Shown: in pieces, positions 55,595 to 61,500 of the stretch | Numbering within the stretch: the stretch's first letter is position 1 | Layout: each line of letters starts with the position of its first letter | DNA from: Sinohyriopsis cumingii | Taxonomy: Eukaryota > Mollusca > Bivalvia > Unionida > Unionidae | Direction of reading: 5' to 3' | Assembly (NCBI GenBank): GCA_028554795.2 | Contig: CM068838.1 | Location: 86,184,944 to 86,248,943, forward strand | DNA: 64,000 bases | Made by a program: the position numbers and the translations under genes | Notes under the pieces: model-generated | What the model was told of the DNA's origin: nothing | What the model saw: only the letters and a program-made list of their open reading frames with translations | Databases searched by the model: none

Positions 55595-58500
55595 ATATAT
55601 GGCTTTTTATCAAGGGTTCTATGGGGCATATTACCTGCTATTACTACATTGCTGAGTGTACCAAGCCCACTGAAGATTGATGGCCCAAGATCCGCTTCCA
55701 AGTGAACTTATCATTTTTGTTAGAAGGACACTTTAAAGTGGAGGATGACTTGAAAACTTATTGGGCTGATACAGTTGGACCTACAACAAAATGCCCTCAC
55801 TCTGGTGTGACACTGATCAAAGATCAAATGATGATAGAGTGTAGTCACATTGTCAGCAGGCAGCATTCCTGACATCATCCAAAGAACAGTGATTGAAACA
55901 AGCCCAAGATGCAACAATAGTCCAGCATCAGGGGGTTTGATTTTCTTGGAAAAATTGAGAGAAACTGATAAGCTCTTTCATAAGTCCACACAATCCACCT
56001 TAAGATAGTGGATGTCAAAATATCAGATGTACATTCAAGAAAGAGAAAAAAAAATGTATGACCCTTTCTTATCATTTCATTTAAATGTAAAGCTCCACCT
56101 ACACAAAGGACTATGTCTTGATCATCTTCAGCAGAGAACAGAAGTGATATTGTGCATTCTGATATGAACAGGAACTACCAAAGGTACCTATTTTTATCGA
56201 GAAACTCAGGTTGGCAAGACCAAATCATAGTTAACAATGAACAAAAAGGGAAACTTTTCAACTAACAAAGCATGAATTTCACCTACTTTCTGATGCTGGA
56301 GAGGAATGTTGCGGAAGATTTAGGTTACTACTGAAGGACATGTGAGGTTTATGATTTAAATGAGTGGGCATGCATGAGACACAAACAGAAGTCCACAAAC
56401 TCCAAGTAAAAAGAAAGTTATTTCATGGATCAATGTTTCAAACTTTCTACACTTGTAATATTCATTCTTTAATCTGCTGAAAATAAATTGTGTAAACAAT
56501 TATGGGTAATGAGGGATATGAGGTTTGAAACCAAAAGGCTGTGTTAAACATTCTAGAAAAATAATTTAATTTTGCAATAACATTCCCAATTCAATGATGG
56601 ATTTCAAACCTTTTAATGTAAGAATTATCATTTATGGATTTAGCATGGTCTGAGAGTAAAATTTACTTCAAAGGTCATTTGGGGAAGGCAAAGGTTGCTA
56701 TTGATGACAATGCTTAACATCATGCTCACAACGCAAACTACAGCTATCCCTCAATAAACAGCACACAACAGGAACCATGACGGCACAAGTTACAAGGGAA
56801 ATAAAAAAATCAAGAACAGGATGCCATTTACCTTGGACATGGATTAAACGCAGGGGAGATAATTAAGTAGTTTAATGGCTGAATATTCATTTCATAATTG
56901 CACTGGGAATAACTGCCAATGAAGAGCTTATCCTAATAAAGTTTTTTAGCTTTTTTGGATAAACTACTTTTATTTTCAAGACACCCAACCTCTGAAAATC
57001 ATTAATAACATATCTCCAAGATACTTCAACAAACATTGTGTGTATGTGTCTTTATGTCGTTTATATTTTCAACAGAGCTTTAACAATCTGAGTCATATAT
57101 TGCTACAATGTCTGCAGTGTGGTAGTTTAAATGTCAAGCATTGGGGCATCATGCCACAGACATGTGGCATCATGTTCCACTTATTCCCAATATCGTGATA
57201 CCAGGCCAACCAGACCTAACACTAACTTCTTAATTCTAAGCACCAAGCAATGCAGCTGCAAGTACCATTTTTCACAAGTCTTTGGTATGACTCAGCCAGG
57301 ATCTGAACCTGCAACCTCCTATTTGAGGTGGATGCTCTAAAGATTTAGGCCACCAGAGCAGTCCATGAAAACACTGTGTATTATGTCAGTGCTTTATGTT
57401 GTTGTTAATTTACAACCAAATAATATTCCTAATTTTAAAAACTAGGGCATTTTTTGAAACTATCCTCAATATGGAAACTTTAGTTTTGTTTTATTATTCT
57501 ATTAAAATATTGATGCCATAATTTCATTGCAAATAATAGTGAAGCTTCTTCTCATCCTTGTGGAAATCTGAGTGCCAATTCAGGAATTTTAGTTTGCTAC
57601 AAACTCAGGAATTTGCATTTCTATAATGAACCTCTGACATAAATGACAAGTTATGAGATATGGCACTAATCTTCTATCCAAAGGGAGACCACTCTCTTCT
57701 GACTTCTGTTTTCAAACAAAAACAAAATTTCAGCACTATAAAACTAAAACAAGCCAAAGGATACTAATATATTTTTGCTTGTGAGGGCTGGATTTGTGAG
57801 GTAGTTGATGGACTTCTAAAATATATTATGACTGGGGAACATATCTGAAGAAATTTCACCACAAATACTACCTACCATACTGGTTTTGCCTTTCGTGAAT
57901 TTTGCCACAGGATCCTCACCATCTAAATAAGTGTCTACGAACCACTGAGGTCCTCCTTTTGCCAGACTTGAAGCAGCCTCAACGGCGAGAGTTGAAATCT
58001 CTTCCCATTGTGCAGAAACATCCCACCAATATGGCTTCTCGTCTAAAAGTAACGACAGAAAACTGAAATACACATAAACGTGTTTCCAAAAAACAAAAAA
58101 ATTCCACCATTATGATTGTCATGAGCTTGATGACAGACTAGACGGTGCGAGAGACTTGCTGACAAGAAAAAATGTGATAACCATAAAGCTTCCACATCAC
58201 AATAAATGTGGCCTTAAAAACATAAAACTTTGAACCAATCAGCACAAAATCAATACTGTTGTTTTGGGGTTTAACGTCATTTTTCAGCACAAAAAATCAA
58301 TACTGCTGTTGTTGGGTTTAATGCCACATTTCAGCACAATTGTGTAGGTTTTAAGTTTTAGCAACAATATTAAACCAGAGTGTTATAAAACGTATAAAGT
58401 TTAGGATTTTATAATCTACTTTAATCATCAACATGCCCATGATTCCAGACTTACAAAGTAGTGCTCTAAATTTATATACAATGCAGTGCTATAAATTGAT

Positions 58501-61500
58501 ATACAATGCAGTGCTCTAAATTTATTTGCAAAGCAGTGCACTAATTATATACAATGAAGTGCTATAAATTTATATACAATGCAGTGCTATAAATTTCTAT
58601 GCAAAGTAGTGCTCTAAATTTATATGCAAAGCAGTGCTCTAAATTTATATGCAAAGCAGCACTATAAATATGCAAAGCAGTGCTCTAAATTTATATACAA
58701 AGTAGTGCTCTAAATTTATATATAATGCACTGCTATAAATTTATATGCAAAGTAGTGCTCTAAATTTATATACAAAGCAGTGCTATAAATTTATATGCAA
58801 AACAGCGCTATAAATTTATATACAAAGCAGTACTATAAATTTATATTCAAAGCAGTGCTGTAAATTTATATACAAAGTAGTGCTGTAAATTTATATACAA
58901 TGCAGTGCTAAAAATGTATATGCGAAGCAGTGCTCTAAATTTATATACAATGCAGTGCTATAAATTTATATGCGAAGCAGTGCTCTAAATTTATATACAA
59001 GGCAGTGCTATAAATTTACAGTGGTTCCTTGACTTACGAGTGTCCTAACTAACAAGTTTTTTGAGATACAAGTCGTCTCTCTGCCGATTTTTTGCTTTGA
59101 GTTGAGAGCTAAAATTCAGGTTATGAGCCAGCTTCAGATACCCCATCACTAGTTGGCGTAGCGAATGCCACAGTGAATGTCGCAACATCATCCCTTGTCT
59201 CACTCGTTCACTTTAAGTGGTTAGCTTGCAGTGGAAGCATCATTGTTGTGCTTGCATTTGTGCTTGCAGTTATTTTGCAAAACTTCGTTTTTCCAAACAT
59301 GGATCCAAAGAAAGTGAGTGCGAAGGACAGTGCTGAGAAGAAGAAGCGGATGATGTGCATTGAATTAAAGAAAGAAATTATCAAAAAACATTACCAAGGT
59401 GTGCGTGTAGTCGACTTGGCGAAGCAGTACGAGCGTAGCACTTCTACGATCTGCACCATACTGAAGCAAAAGGAGTCGATAAAGGCTATAATGCAAGCCA
59501 AGGGCATTAAAATAACTTCTAAACAGCGGACATCTATCCATGAAAATATGGAGAAGCCACTGATGGTATGGTTGATGGAGAAGCAGCTCGCAGGAGATAC
59601 CGTGATGGAGACAATAATCTGCGAGAAGGCACGAGCTATTTATGCTAATTTGCTGCAGCAGACCCGAGGCACTTCGACGGATGAGGCATCGGGTGAGCAC
59701 TTTAAAGCCAGTAGGGGCTGGTTTGAGAATTTTAAAAAGAGGACCAGCATTCACTCCGTTGTCAGGCATGGTGAGGCAGAGAGCGCAGATATGAAGGCAG
59801 CTGAGGATTACCTCAAAACTTTTGCTGAAATTATAGCAGTAGAAGGATACATACCCCAGCAAGTCCTCAAATGTGACGAGACAGGATTCTTCTGGAAAAA
59901 GATGCCAAGGAGGACTTATATAACGGCAGAGGAGAAGAGGATGCCAGGCCACAAACCCATGAAGGATAGGATAACCCTCGCACTGCGCGCCAATGCAAGC
60001 GGCGACTGCAAGATTAAGCCGCTGCTCGTTTATCATTCAGAAAACCCTAGAGCCTTTAAGTCACATAAAATTCTGAAAGAAAAACTGCAGGTTATGTGGA
60101 GGGCAAACCCAAGGGCGTGGGTCACCAGGCAGTTCTTTGTGGAGTGGGTGAATTTGGTCTTTGGTCCTGACATTAAGAAATATCTCCAGGAAAATAACTT
60201 ACCCCTGCAAGTCCTTTTCATCCTGGACAATGCACCTGCTCACCCACCTAACCTCGAAGATGACATCCTCGAAGAGTTCAAGTTTATAATGGTTCTCTAC
60301 CTTCCACTCAACACCACCCCTATCCTGCAGCCCATGGACCAGCAGGTGATTTCTAATTTCAAGAAGCTCTTCACCAAGCACCTGTTTCGCCGCTGCTTTT
60401 GAGGTGATGGAGAGCACAAACCTCACCCTTCGAGAGTTTTGGAAGGACCACTATAACATCGTGATATGCCTCAGAATTATCAATATGGCCTGGCAGGGTG
60501 TTACAAAGAGGACCTTGACCTCTGCGTGGACGAAGCTGTGGCCTGAGGTTGTGTCTGAAATGGACTTTGAAAGACTCGAACCCGAAGCGGCAGTGGTGGA
60601 GGAGATTGTATCCCTCGGCAAGTCCATGGGCCTGGACGTGAAAGAAGGTGACATCAACGAGCTCATCGAGGAGCACTCCGAGGAACTGACAACGGAGGAG
60701 CTAAAGGAACTACAGACGCAGCAGCACATGGAGGTTTTGCAGGAAATAGGTGATGTGGAGGAGGTTATCTCTACAAGTGAGATAAAGGAAATGTTGGGAA
60801 TGTCCGAGAAACTTTCAGACTTTATTCAAAAGAAACACCCAGAAAAAGTTGCAACTGGGCATGCGACAGCACTATTTAATGACACTTGCCTAACTCATTT
60901 CAGAAACATTCTGAAACAGAGGATGAAACAAACCTCATTAGACAGGTTTTTATCGAAAACCCCTGCAGATGAAAGTGAGGAAAGCGTGGCGAAAAGGGCA
61001 AAGATCAGCAAATAAGATTCAGTTATTCACTTCAGCCTTTCTCCTCCACCTCCATCAGCATCTTCAAGTCGTCTGATCTCCAAGGTAAATGCTGTACATT
61101 ATACTTAATAAAAAAAGTTTATTGCAGTACATTATATTGTTTTGTGTTTTTATAGAATATTCGTTATTTATAAGTACATTTTTCTTACTTAAAAAAAATT
61201 TGAGGTGTTTTTTGGGGATCTGGAACAGATTAACGGCATTTCAATTCATTTCAATGGGGAAAATTGATTTGACATACGAGTAATTTGAGTTACGAGCTCC
61301 GACACGGAACAAATTAAACTCATAAGTCAAGGAACCACTGTATATGCAAAGCAGCACTATAAATTTATATGCAAAGCAGTGTTATAAATTTATATGCAAA
61401 GCAGTGCTCTAAATTTATATACAATGCAGTGCTATAAATTTATATGCAAAGTAGTGCTCTAAATTTATATACAAAGCAGTGCTATAAATTTATATACAAA

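Noticed and set aside
59365..60036. 223-codon minus-strand ORF
   Set aside because: Shadow of the Tigger transposase on the opposite strand.
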